The notes under the pieces are model-generated. The model was given only the letters and a program-made list of their open reading frames with translations, made no database searches and was not told where the DNA came from. The position numbers and the translations under genes are program-made. This document shows, in pieces, positions 22,921-33,712 of a DNA stretch of 64,000 nucleotides. The DNA is from Pyrus communis (Eukaryota > Streptophyta > Magnoliopsida > Rosales > Rosaceae): NCBI RefSeq assembly GCF_963583255.1, contig NC_084806.1, positions 20,936,317 to 21,000,316 on the forward strand, read 5' to 3'. How positions within the stretch are numbered: position 1 is the first letter of the stretch; the number at the start of each line of letters is the position of its first letter.

Positions 22921-24303
22921 TCAGAATTGTCCTACAAATTCCGCAATCTGCCCAATTTGTTTCTCCAAGTGATCCACCCTTTTGTCTTGGTTTTGCATGG
23001 CTTTGGTTTGATCCTCTTGCCCCTGAGACAAATTGGTAAGTAATTTAAGAAGTGTTTCATTTCCCAACGACGTACCTTGATTGTTTTGGGCAGGTTGTGC
23101 TTGGTTTGGATTGGGGCCGAATGGCTTGGTGTAGAACCCCGGGGGTTGTTGTCTAAAGCCTCCTTGTTGTTGAGGTTGTTGTTCCCTCCACTTGAAGTTT
23201 GGATGGTCTCTCCAACCCGGATTGTATGTGTTGGAATATGGATCATTCCTTGGTTGATTGTGGCTCGGAAATCCAATAGCATTTGCACTCTCCCATCCCC
23301 CATTCTCAATCAATTGTGGGCATTTTTCCGAAGGGTGTCCTTGGATAGAACATACACCACATACAATCGGTCCTTGTATCTTCATTCCTTCGGCCATCTG
23401 AGACACAATAGAAGTAAGATTAGCTAATTGAGTTTGAAGGTCGGATTGAGAACTTACCTCATTCACTTGTTGCCGTGGGGGGTCCCTTTGCCCAAGTCCT
23501 TCATATTGTTGTGCATTTAGAGCACGGTTTGCGATTAGGGTCTTGGCTGCCATAGGAGTTTTGTCCACCAATGCACCTCCCGCCGAAGCATCGAGCATTT
23601 GCCTTTCAATGGGAAGAAGGCCCTCATAGAAATATTGAAGGAGAAGCTCCTCCTTCATTTGATGTTGAGGACATGATGCAACAAGGGCTTTAAAACGCTC
23701 GTAGTATGCCGGAAAAGTTTCTCCTTGACTTTGTTGGATTCCGCTAATTTTCTTCCTCAAGAGAATGACTCTTGAAGTAGGGAAGAACTTCTCCAAGAAC
23801 GCTCTCTTCATGCTCTCCCAAGAAGTAACGGTCCCGGGTGCCAATTCATAAAGCCAATCCTTAGCCTTTTCCACAAGAGAGAATGGAAAAGCTTTCATCA
23901 TTAGAATGTTCCCATCGACATTTATGGGTGTCATGCTCGAACAAACAACCTCGAACTCCTTGAGATGCTTGTTGGGATCTTCCATGGAAAGCCCATGGTA
24001 TTTCGGAATGTGGTGCAACAAGCTTGACTTCAACTCGAATTCATCGGTCTTGCCTTGGGCAGCCGCGGGGTATTGAATGCATAATGGTGCGGCATTGGCC
24101 AACCCCGAGGCCGAAAGCTCTTTAATGGTCCGATTGTCTGCTGCCATAACTTCTTCTTCCACACTTTCAAACTCAGATTCGGCCTCTGAACTTGAACTAG
24201 GTTCACTAGGTTCGGGATGCCTCCTCTTTCTTCTCAAATCACGTTCAAAATCGTCGTTAAAGTCTAAGATATGTGCATGCACAGTTTGAGAACTCCGCGT
24301 CAT
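22921..24303 (-). CDS. gag: Gag polyprotein, element A
   Basis: This 460-aa structural protein forms the virus-like particle and binds element RNA. It starts at the conserved MTRSSQ, has a variable Ser/Glu-rich region (~30-55), the block LLHHIPKYHGLSMEDPNKHL, a retrotransposon gag core (~130-230), one zinc knuckle (C315, C318, H323, C328; C-x2-C-x4-H-x4-C), a Pro/Gln-rich region (~365-410) and a C-terminal amphipathic helix (~425-460). It ends at TGA, where M and O have AGA and F has CGA. The frame after the stop continues directly into pol, so TGA is the only barrier to a Gag-Pol fusion. Confidence 0.93.
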   Translation of the reverse strand: MTRSSQTVHAHILDFNDDFERDLRRKRRHPEPSEPSSSSEAESEFESVEEEVMAADNRTIKELSASGLANAAPLCIQYPAAAQGKTDEFELKSSLLHHIPKYHGLSMEDPNKHLKEFEVVCSSMTPINVDGNILMMKAFPFSLVEKAKDWLYELAPGTVTSWESMKRAFLEKFFPTSRVILLRKKISGIQQSQGETFPAYYERFKALVASCPQHQMKEELLLQYFYEGLLPIERQMLDASAGGALVDKTPMAAKTLIANRALNAQQYEGLGQRDPPRQQVNEVSSQSDLQTQLANLTSIVSQMAEGMKIQGPIVCGVCSIQGHPSEKCPQLIENGGWESANAIGFPSHNQPRNDPYSNTYNPGWRDHPNFKWREQQPQQQGGFRQQPPGFYTKPFGPNPNQAQPAQNNQGTSLGNETLLKLLTNLSQGQEDQTKAMQNQDKRVDHLEKQIGQIAEFVGQF

Positions 24304-24384
24304 GCACTAGTACCTAAACCAAGAAAACAAAACAAAATGAGAAAACTAGGTAAATTACACTAAAAACATACGGCAAAAACACAA

Positions 24385-24408
24385 GGGATTAGCAATTTTG
24401 CTAATCCC
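24385..24408 (-). promoter_or_regulatory. Leader hairpin overlapping the PBS (A)
   Basis: On the minus strand GGGATTAGCAA and TTGCTAATCCC form an 11-bp perfect stem with a two-base spacer. The 5' arm uses the last bases of the tRNA-Asp primer-binding site. Related hairpins are found in F (57526-57551), H and C. Confidence 0.7.
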
Positions 24409-24422
24409 CGGCAACGGCGCCA
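24405..24422 (-). other. Primer-binding site, element A
   Basis: TGGCGCCGTTGCCGGGGA on the minus strand, an 18-base match to the tRNA-Asp 3' end complement, five bases inside the 5' LTR edge. Confidence 0.95.
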
Positions 24423-24427
24423 AAATT

Positions 24428-26693
24428 TGATGCGAAAATAGTTAAACACACAAATTAAACCCTATGGATGACAATTGTAGTAAATGAGCAAATAGGGATC
24501 GTTCTAGACCGGGGATTAACTAGGGATGCTAATCAATGTGAAATTGACTCAAAAACGTAAGAACACAATATAAAACACTTACTAGACTCAAAGAATGCAA
24601 AACTAAACTTTAAAACACTAAAACAAACCAAAAGACTCAAACATCACCCAAAACACTCAAAACTGCCTTAAAAACACTTTCTGGGCAGTTTTGAGCACTT
24701 TGGTGAATTTGGACGAATTTGTGTAACAAATTGAATCAAAACACTTAAAAACACAAACTAAGACACTTTCTAACTAAGTTGGACACTAAAGTAAAGGGGG
24801 ATTAAGGTTTTGACGAAATTAAATTAAATGCACAGATTAATAAACTAGGCAGATTGTATAAACGGATTTGAGAAACAAGATGATGGATGGATTAGTTAGA
24901 GGTCCATTCTCCACACATGACACATTTATATATGAATCGATTCTCCAATTGTTTTTCATTAACTATGATGCTCAACACCCCAAGTTAACCGTGATGCACT
25001 AATTAACTCTCAAATTTTCCTTAAGTTATTGAATTGGATGATGCATGCGACAATTCAAATCATTCTCCAATGGTTCTCAACATGAATGCATAGAAGAGAT
25101 ACAATGAGAGATCATTATGCTCTATGAAAATTATAAGTGTTGACGAGGCAATTGTAACTATGAATGCATGATACTTTTGCCAAGAATTCAATTAACGCGG
25201 TTGTGACTAGCAACCTTCACTACTCATGTTTATAAACTTGTGACGATTAGGTGAAACTCGTTTATAAACTAGCATCGAGTTTATGCATGAAGACTAAGTA
25301 TGCATCCCTAATCAACATACAAAAACAAGTCTTTAATAAACATGATAATTGAATTGCAATCACAAATTAACAAATCACAATTGGAAGAAATCAATTCATA
25401 TTTCAAACATGTTCATGGCTTCAAACTTTCCCCTAACTAATTAGGGGTTTAGCCACTCATGATTACAACAAACTTAGAGAGTAATAACAAAGTAAACATT
25501 GAAAACAAGAATCGAAGTACACCTAAAAATTCCAACAACTCAATCTTGAATTGTATGAACGTTTAGGCCTCTTCTCCTCTAGTTGCTGCGGCACAAGGGG
25601 TTTTGGTGAGTTTTGGGGGTTATGGATGATGTAGAAGGATGTGTTTAGGGTAGGGATGGATGTAGGGGAAGGTAAGGAGTGTTTTTGGGCAGAAAATATG
25701 AAGAATGGTGAAGTATGGTAGTGCTAGAGAGAGGGGAGGAATTTCTGGCGTGAATGAATGTGTATGAGAGATGGTTTTCTGAAATGGAAGAGTGTGTTGT
25801 TTGTGGCTGCAATGCATGCTTATTTATAGGTGAAATGGGGGGAACATGATGACTAGGAATTAGGTGGAAAGCTGAAATGGTGATGGGAGATGCATGTGGC
25901 TGTTTGTGCATGTGATTAAAGGGTGGAAATGCATGTGCTTTGACAGAAATGAAAGGGAATGCACGGTTTTGGTTGATTTCTGGTGGTTGTGAGGTGGAAA
26001 TCTAGGTGGAAATGCATGTGGATTAAAGCTATGTGAATGATTAAGGTGAATGTGCATGAGTGCATGTGAAATCTGCCAAGATGCATGTGTTATGAAGTGG
26101 ATTTTCTGCAAAGGCAAGGTGAATGTGCATGTGATTAAATTAAAAGATGGAATGCATGTGAAAGGTTGGAGATTGAATGTGTGTTGGTGTGATTGAATGA
26201 TTAAAGTGCATGTGGCTGATTTATGAAGGGGAAATGCAAAGGGGAAATCTGGAAATGGGATAGGAGCCACGGCATTGTGTGGTGTTTGTTTGAATGTTTG
26301 CAATGATGAAATGGATGGGAGTGGTTTGATGAATGAGTGGATGGAATGATGAAAGAATAAAGGGAATGATGAAAGGGGAACAAGTGCATGTGGCTGCAAT
26401 GATGGTGAAAGAATGTGTGGATGCATGGTTGTGTTGGTGATGAATGTGAACTCTTTGTTCTTCATTTTCATTCCTTTGGTCTTCAATTTCGTCCATCTTC
26501 TTGGCTTTAAGCATATGCAATCCATTCCAATCTCTAATTTGCTCCAAAAGGCTCCGAAAGGCATCCTTTTGCATCCTTAGCCATATGAACCTATAAACAC
26601 ACGAAAATGACTTTAAACACTAAATTAAGTAAGAAAACACAACATAAATGCATAAGAACTAGCTAACTAAGGCGCATAAATATGCTTCTATCA
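24428..26693 (-). repeat. 5' LTR of element A
   Basis: 2266 bp, the same length as the 3' LTR. It supplies the promoter for the element on the minus strand. Confidence 0.96.
25821..25829 (-). promoter_or_regulatory. TATA box in 5' LTR of A
   Basis: CTATAAATA on the minus strand, downstream of the TGCATG-rich region. The same box is at 15995-16003 in the 3' LTR. Probable core promoter for gag-pol RNA. Confidence 0.65.
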
Positions 26694-26698
26694 ATAGC

Positions 26699-27855
26699 TT
26701 GCATATGGGCCAACATGGATGGACGAATTTGGACTTCAAGAGGCTAGAAATGTGATGAGAAGAGGAAGGAACTAAGCTCAAGACAAAGTGGATAACGAAG
26801 TAGCTCAAAAGGGGAAACCCTATCCAAAACCTTATCTAAAACCTTATCCAACATTATCCAAAACATTATCCAAACCTTATCTCATCTTATCTTATCCTAA
26901 CCTTATCATGTCTTAATCCTAGTTGCAAGGGGACCTAAATAGATATTTCTAGAACTTATTTCTAGAAGCATCCTCTTCTAGAAGGCTCAAATCAGCCACA
27001 AAACTCATTCTTTCTAGAAACCCTACAAAGGTGGCACCAAATCCCTTATAGAAGGCTTTGCATTGCCTTGCAAGCCATTCCACCCTTTCCTCCATGTGTG
27101 CCGCACCTTTCTAGGCCCTATCCCTTGTGGATTCTGATTTCTAGGGCCTAATTCCTTTTGGATTTGGGTTACACAAGCCTTGGAAACTAAGTGGGCCAAA
27201 CCCCCTCCTAAGTGGATTTGATCACCTATAGCCGAACCCTAGGGCCCTAATCCACTAAATTTGTTAAGTGTAACCCTAATCTAGTTAACCCTAGGACTAT
27301 ATAAACATAAAATCAGCCACAAATTCGCACCACCCTTTATGCTATTCAGAAACCTTATTGTCGCAACCCCTATTCTTCATTCTCCTTCATCCATGCACTC
27401 CATACACCTCCATACACACCTACCGCACTCCTACCACCATAATCAGCCATCCTTCATCCCTCTAAACAAGAACATACCATTCAAAACCTCCATACACCTC
27501 CTTAGTCGTGCATCAAATTCATCCTGGAATTGCTGAAACGTTTAGGTGTAATCTTTCTTATGATTTCAATGTTTAAATTCAATAATCTTTGTTTTGTGAG
27601 TATGAGGAACTAATCCCCTTTTTGGCTAGGGGGAATTTCGAAACCATGGCTATATTTGCATGATGATTTGATTACTTTCAGTTGTGATTTCATGAATGGT
27701 GAATTCAATTTATTTATCTGTTTTAATTAAAACTTGTTTATGTATATGAATTGAGAGTGCACACTTAATTTGCATGCATAAATCTGATGCTAGGGTATAA
27801 GGAAACTTCACCTAATCATTGGGAACTTATATCCATGAGTAGTTAAGATTGTTGG
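26699..27855 (+). repeat. Element E LTR, segment 2
   Basis: Continuation of the E LTR after A. It includes a run of CCTTATCCAAAA-like repeats (26817-26910) and a probable TATA box TATATAAA (27298-27305). It ends at GTTGG (27851-27855), the target duplication of element I, and resumes at 54542. Confidence 0.88.
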
Positions 27856-28745
27856 TGATAGGAGCATGTTTAGGCGACTTACTTAGCTTGTTTTCGTGCA
27901 TTTATGTTGTTAATTCATAGTTGTTTTAGTAGTTTAAGCCATTTTCGTGTGTTTTTAGGTTCCCATGGCTAAGGAAGCAAAAAGATGCATTTTGGAGCAT
28001 TTTGGAGCAAAATTGGACTTGGAATGGATAGCTTATGATTGGAGCAAAAGGAATGGACGAAATTGAAGACCTACAAGAGTTAGGATTCCTAATCACAGGA
28101 GGATTCCTAATCAAATGAAGAATCCTAGTCAAAGAAGGTTTCCTACTTGAAGTAGGAAAGTTAAGCCAAGATTTCCTATTTTGGTTTAATCTTTCCTAAT
28201 CCTCAAAGACTTCATATTTCAGCAATATTAAGAGGCTCCTACCTATTCTAGGTCACAAAACAATGTCCCTTGCAACCTAAAGTCATTGCCGTGTGTCCCC
28301 TTTGTGTTTCCCTTCCTTGCCGTGCAAGGAAGGGCCTTGTTTCCTGTTTTAAACCACTTAAACACATTCCTTTTTCATACCAAACTCAGCCATAAATCAC
28401 ATACCCTTTTCTATTCCAAAATCCTTGCCTAAATTCAGAAATAAAGAGCATTCCCTTTCTTGCACTCCTTTGCCGCAAGTTACTTTCTTTTCCCTTAAAT
28501 TTCTGACTTTGTGTTTCCTATTCTTGAAGGATTTGGAGTTAATTCCCTTCCTAAACTAAGTAATAAAGCCTTAGGATTCCTTCTTCCTTATAAAAACCCC
28601 TATGCCGCACCCTTATTGACCCTAATCACCCTTCCACACAACCTGCCTTCATTCATTCAGAAAACAAATCCTTGCCGCAGCCTTCCATTCAACTTCCCAC
28701 CATTCCCCTACTTCTAAACCTCCATCCAATCCTCCATACATCTCC
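27856..28745 (+). repeat. 5' LTR of element I, truncated
   Basis: Matches the first part of the 3' LTR at 52398 but has two rather than three copies of the 18-bp AGGATTCCTAATCACAAG repeat. It includes a TATAAAA near 28588. Homology stops near 28745, where the sequence enters pol. Confidence 0.88.
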
Positions 28746-29052
28746 CCGTGGAGTTAGAACACAAGGCTCATTGGGCAATCAAGAACTTCAACATGGACTT
28801 AGATGCGGCTGGAATGCATAGGAAGTTGCAATTGAATGAACTTGAGAAGCTTAGGCGTGAAGCATATGAGAATGCTTGCATTTACAAGGAAAAGACCAAA
28901 GCTTTCCATGACACGATGATCCGATGCAAAACATTCTCCATAGGGCAAAAAGTTTTACTTTTTAATTCTCGCCTTCGTTTATTCCCTAGTAAGTTACGTT
29001 CTAATTGGATTGGACCTTTTGTTGTTACTAATGTTTTTCCATATGGCGCAGT
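28746..29052 (+). pseudogene. pol: Pol C-terminus remnant of I, part 1
   Basis: From [16 protein letters not shown] onward this is the integrase C-terminal domain, including [21 protein letters not shown] (GPY module). It is in frame and undamaged up to the H insertion at 29053, which shows the deletion boundary well. It continues at 50317. No protease, RT, RNase H or integrase core remains in this element. Confidence 0.9.
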
Positions 29053-30768
29053 TGATGCGTGAATTATACGCACACAAATTAAACCCTCTTTTTTGTCAAT
29101 TGTAGTATAAGTATAAGTAGGGATCGTTCTGGACCGGGGATTATGAGGGATTGTTAATCTCTTGGAAACTGACTTAAAAACGTAAAAACAATATAAAACA
29201 CTAAACTAGACTCAAAGAATGCAAAACTAAACTTTAAAACATTAAGACAAACCAAAAGACTCAAAACTAATTTTGGACGAATTTAAGATTATGGCTTGAT
29301 TCAAAATACTTTAAAACATAAACTAAACAGATTCTAAGCACTAAAGAATAAGAAAGTAAAGGGGGGGAGAGTTTTGATTTGACGAAAATTGAAATAACAA
29401 AACAAGTTAATAAACTAAGCAGAATGTAAATACGAATTTCTTAAAAACAAGATAATGGATGGATTAGTTAGAGGTCCATTCTCCACACATGACACATTTG
29501 TATATGAATCGATTCTCCAATTGCTTTTCATTAACTATGATGCTCAACACCCTAAGTTAACCGTGATGCACTAATTAACTCTCAAATTTTCCTTATGTTA
29601 TTGAATTGGATGATGCATGGGACAATTCAAATCATTCTCCAATGGTTCTCAACATGAATGCATAGAAGAGATACAATGAGAGATCATTATGCTCTATGAA
29701 AATTATAAGTGTTGACGAGGCAATTGTAACTATGAATGCATGATACTCTTGCCAAGAATTCAATTAACGCGGTTGTGACTAGCAACCTTCACTACTCATG
29801 TTTATAAACTTGTGACGATTAGGTGAAACTCGTTTATAAACTAGCATCGAGTTTATGCATGAAGACTAAGTATGCATCCCTAATCAACATACAAAAACAA
29901 GTTTTTAATAAACATGATAATTGAATTGCAATCACAACTTAACAAATCACAATTGGAAGAAATCAATTCATATTTCAAACATGTTCATGGCTTCAAACTT
30001 TCCCCTAACTAATTAGGGGTTTAGCCACTCATGATTACAACAAACTTAGAGAGTAATAACAAAGTAAACATTGAAATCAAGGAAAGGAAGTACACCTAAA
30101 AATTCCAACAACTCAAACTTGAATTGTATGAACGTTTAGGCCTCTTCTCCTCCTCTTTGTTGTTGCGGCACAAGGGGTTTTGGTGAGATTTGGGGGTTAT
30201 GGATGATGTAGAATGATGTGTTTAGGGTAGGGATGGATGTAGGGGAAGGCAATGAGTGTTTTTGGGCAGAAAATATGAAGAATGGTGGAGTATGGCTGTG
30301 TTAGAGAGAGGGAATGAATTTCTGGCGTGAATGAATGTGTTTTGTGGCTGCAATGGATGCTTATTTATAGGTGGATGAATGATTAAAAGAGGGAATATGG
30401 ATGTGGAAGTGTGGCTGGCTGCAATGATGAAGGATGGGAGTGCATGTGCTTGCAATGGTAAAGAATGGGAGTGCAATGATGAAGTATGAGAGTGCATGTG
30501 GCTGCAATATAGAATGGGAAAGCTGAAATTGCAAGGGGAGTGTGCACGGCAAGGGTTTGTGTTTGATTGAATGTGCATGTGGCTGCAATGATGAATGATT
30601 TAAAGGGTGCATGTGGGTTGGAAATGTGGCTGCAAAGAAGGAGAAAAGCTGGAAAGGTTTGAATGGAAGTGCACGGCAAGGATTTGTGTTAGGTGTTGGG
30701 TGCATAGAATGGGCCTAAAATAGGGTGGTTTGCATGGCAAGGGAAGGGGAGAACGGATAAGCCATGGA
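29053..30768 (-). repeat. 3' LTR of H, segment 1
   Basis: Pairs with 48317-50036 of the 5' LTR. It lacks one ~20-bp unit near 29266 and has scattered substitutions, so H is older than A. It is interrupted by C at 30769. Confidence 0.9.
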
Positions 30769-31170
30769 TGATAGGAGCATATTCATGCGACTTAAATGGC
30801 TTGTTCTCGTGCATTTACGTTATGTTTCTTTAGTTATTTTAGTCCTTTATGCTTCTTTTGTGTGTTTTTAGGTTCTAAGGGCAAAGTATGCAAAAGGATG
30901 CCTTTTGGAGCCTTTTGGAGCAAATTAGAGATTGGAATGGATATCATATGATTGGAGCCAAGAGGATGGACGAAATCGAAGACTTGAAGTAGGAAAGTTA
31001 AATCCTAAAAGACCTCATGTTTGAGCATCATTGAAGACTCCTACGCATTTTAGAACACAAAAACAACATTCCTTGCAACCTTAGGACATTGTCGTGTGTT
31101 TCCTTGTGTCTCCCTTCCTTGCCATGAAAGGAAGGGCTTTGTTCCCTATTTTAAACACTTAAACACTTCC

Positions 31171-31333
31171 ACATATCATTCATCACTTATCATAATCATT
31201 CATTTATCACTTAACATATCATTCATTTATCACTTATCATATCATTCATTTATCACTTAACATATCATTCATTTATCACTTATCATATCATTCACTTATC
31301 ACTTAACATATCATACACTTATCACTTATCATA
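31171..31333 (+). repeat. 23-bp minisatellite in C LTR
   Basis: About seven head-to-tail copies of a 23-bp unit (CATATCATTCATTTATCACT + TAA or TAT), with the last bases alternating so that the higher-order period is 46 bp. The 3' LTR copy is at 37806-37968. Confidence 0.88.
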
Positions 31334-31370
31334 CTCATAATCATCTACACATTTCAACCATTTAAACACA

Positions 31371-32040
31371 TGCATTTCAACTCACATGCACACCCACCTC
31401 TTTCCACCTAATCCACATGCACATTCATCCACCTTTCTCCCAAAACCACAACACCTAGCCGTGCAAAACACTATCATTTCATACACATTCATTTTCAGCA
31501 ATCACTTCAAAGCAACAACACCACTCATTGCACATGCATTCCATCCTTTAATTCACCCACATGCCCCTTTAAATCATTCAATCACACCATCACACATTCA
31601 TTCTCCAACATTGCACATGCACTTTGCCTTTCATCAATGCAGCCACACATTCACCCACATGCAATTTTAATCATCCACCAACACAAAACAGCCCATCAAT
31701 GCCGTGGCTTTCATATCCCATTTCCAGCTTTCCCCCTTGCAATTGCACATGCATTCCCACTTCAATCATTCACCCTAGTTGTCAATCACATACTTTCCCA
31801 TTGTATAATTCATCCACATGCATCTTTAATCATTCACTCACAAGCTTTAACCAACAAAGAAATCAGCCACAACACACAAACACACCCATGCCGTATCCAC
31901 CCTTGCATTTCCAGCATTCCCATTTGCATTTTCAGATTTCCACCAACCAATCTAGTTGTCATTACACATGCATTCCCTTCTTTAATCATTCCTAGCTGCC
32001 ATTCACATGTTCTCCCATCCTTTCTCTCCCTATAAAACCA
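31371..32040 (+). repeat. ACATGCA-rich region of C LTR
   Basis: Roughly ten ACATGCA-type motifs in 670 bp of C/A-rich sequence just upstream of the TATA box. It mirrors the TGCATG region of the A LTR. The His/Pro/Ser-rich ORFs here (e.g. 31637-32035) are by-products of the composition. The copy in the 3' LTR is at 38006-38675. Confidence 0.75.
32031..32037 (+). promoter_or_regulatory. TATA box in 5' LTR of C
   Basis: TATAAAA follows the CATGCA region; the equivalent in the 3' LTR is at 38666-38672. Confidence 0.65.
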
Positions 32041-33382
32041 TGCATTGCATTCATACAATTCATTCATTCACACTTCCATTTCAGAAATTCATCCATTGTA
32101 CATACCACAAACACTTCCCCCATTGCCGTGAGTTTCTCCCTTATAATCCAAACACCACTCCTCATCCATTTCCATCACTCCCCAAACCATTCACACCATC
32201 AAACTATCCTTAGACCTTGTGCTACAATAAAGAGGAAGAGAAGAGGGCCTAAACGTTCATACAATTCAAGTTTGAGTTGTTGGAATGTTTAGGTGTTTCT
32301 TTGATTTCAATGTTTAAATTCAATTCTCTTTGTTTTGTATGTTTGAGGAATGGAAGAAAAGAGTGCTTAAACGTTCATACAATTCAAGTTTGAGTTGTTG
32401 GAATGTTTAGGTGTTTCTTTGATTTCAATGTTATGAAGAACTAAAACCCCCTTTAGCTAGGGGGTGATTCGAAACTATGTTTATGTTTGCATTATGAATT
32501 GATTAACTTTCGTTGGAATTTCATAAGTTGTTGATTCAATTTGTTTAACCGTTTGATTGATAACTTATTTATTTATGTTTATTAAGAATGCGGGCTTAAT
32601 TTTCATGCATGAATATGACGCTAGAATATAAGTGAGTTTCACCTAATCGTTATGAACTTATATTCACAAGTAGTGGAGGTTGCTTATAAACAATCGCGTT
32701 AAATGAATTCTTGGCACGAGTTTCATGCTCATCATAGTAACGAATGCCTCGTCAACACTTATAGTTTTCATAATGCTTAATGATCTTTGATTGTATCTTT
32801 ATTATGCTGTTCACGTAAAGGACTTTTGGAGAATGTTGTGAATTGCGTTGCGCTAACCATCCAATTCATTAACTTAAGGAAAACTTGACGGTTAATTTAA
32901 GCGGACCTAATTAACCCGGAGTGTTGAGTTTCATAATTTATCGAAAGACCAACTGAGAATCAATCTTGTATGCAAGTGTAACATGTGTGGAGAAGAACCC
33001 CTTAGCTAGCATTCATTCATTCCATTTCATCAATTTCATATTTACATTCTATCTAGTTTATTAACTTGTTTCGTTATTTCAATTTTCGTCAAACCTAAAT
33101 CCCCCTTTTGCTTTAATGTTCAATTTAGTTAGAAATCAATTTAGTTTGTGTTTTTAAAGCATTTTGAGTCTTTTGGTTTGTCTTAGTGTTTTAACGTTTA
33201 GTTTCACATTCTTTGAGTCTAGTTTAGTGTTTTATATTGTTTTTACGTTTTTGAAACAGTTTCCAAGAGATTAACAATCCCTCCTAATCCCCGGTCCAGA
33301 ACGATCCCTACTTACATACTTCACTACAATTGACAAAAAGAGGGTTTAATTTGTGTGTCAAGTTAATTTACGCATCAAATTT

Positions 33383-33400
33383 TGGCGCCGTTGCCGGGGA
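33383..33400 (+). other. Primer-binding site, element C
   Basis: Perfect TGGCGCCGTTGCCGGGGA, five bases after the LTR end. It is followed by a leader hairpin in which GGGATTAG pairs with CTAATCCC (~33396-33420). Confidence 0.95.
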
Positions 33401-33499
33401 TTAGCAACTTTACTAATCCCTTGGATTGTTTTATTTTCGTTTGTTTCTATTTTTCCAGATTCTTAATTTTGTTTTGTTTCTTGTTTTAGGTACTAGTTC

Positions 33500-33544
33500 A
33501 TGACTCGGAGTTCTCATCCGATTCGTGAACATATCCTGGAGTGA
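33500..33544 (+). pseudogene. gag: Gag start fused to post-pol sequence
   Basis: The frame opens with MTRSSHPIREHI like other gag genes, then runs into sequence that in H lies at the pol stop and stops after 14 codons (TGA 33542-33544). The junction falls at ATATC/CTGGAG. All of gag and pol between these points is missing, so C needs proteins from other elements. Confidence 0.9.
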
Positions 33545-33712
33545 TTGGGTTCTTCGTCCGGCTGCAAGACGTAAAAGAAAGCGCTACTTGGGAGGCAACC
33601 CAATGCACTGAATAAAACAACGCATGTTCATAAAAAATAAAAAAAATAAAAAATAAAAAATAAAAAATTTATTTATTAAATAAAATACTAAACATGGAGA
33701 AAGATGGAGCCT

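Larger units (their letters stand above)
14602..26693 (-). mobile_element. Full-length Athila-like retrotransposon A
   Basis: This is a complete 12,092-bp element on the minus strand: 5' LTR 24428-26693, PBS, gag, pol, 3' non-coding region with central and terminal polypurine tracts, 3' LTR 14602-16867. The perfect target duplication ATAGC lies at 14597-14601 and 26694-26698. Both LTRs are 2266 bp and differ at only three positions that I could find by eye. It is the best candidate in the window for a recently active, possibly autonomous copy. Confidence 0.96.
30769..33377 (+). repeat. 5' LTR of element C
   Basis: 2609 bp, TGATAGGAGCATATTCATGC to TTTACGCATCA. About four substitutions separate it from the 1997 bp of 3' LTR, so the insertion is young. 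Confidence 0.93.

Noticed and set aside
23077..23427. Plus-strand ORFs opposite gag (also 47005-47298) and minus-strand ORFs opposite F gag (58582-58884)
   Set aside because: These are antisense shadows of conserved gag coding sequence, which explains why they recur in several elements.
31386..32213. Overlapping 94-132-aa ORFs in the C LTR (repeated at 38021-38848)
   Set aside because: Low-complexity C/A-rich LTR sequence; several frames are open at once, and the two copies are simply the two LTRs.
33383..33400. tRNA-Asp gene fragment
   Set aside because: The 18-base match is the complement of the tRNA 3' end, next to an LTR end in every element, which is a primer-binding site. No tRNA body is present.
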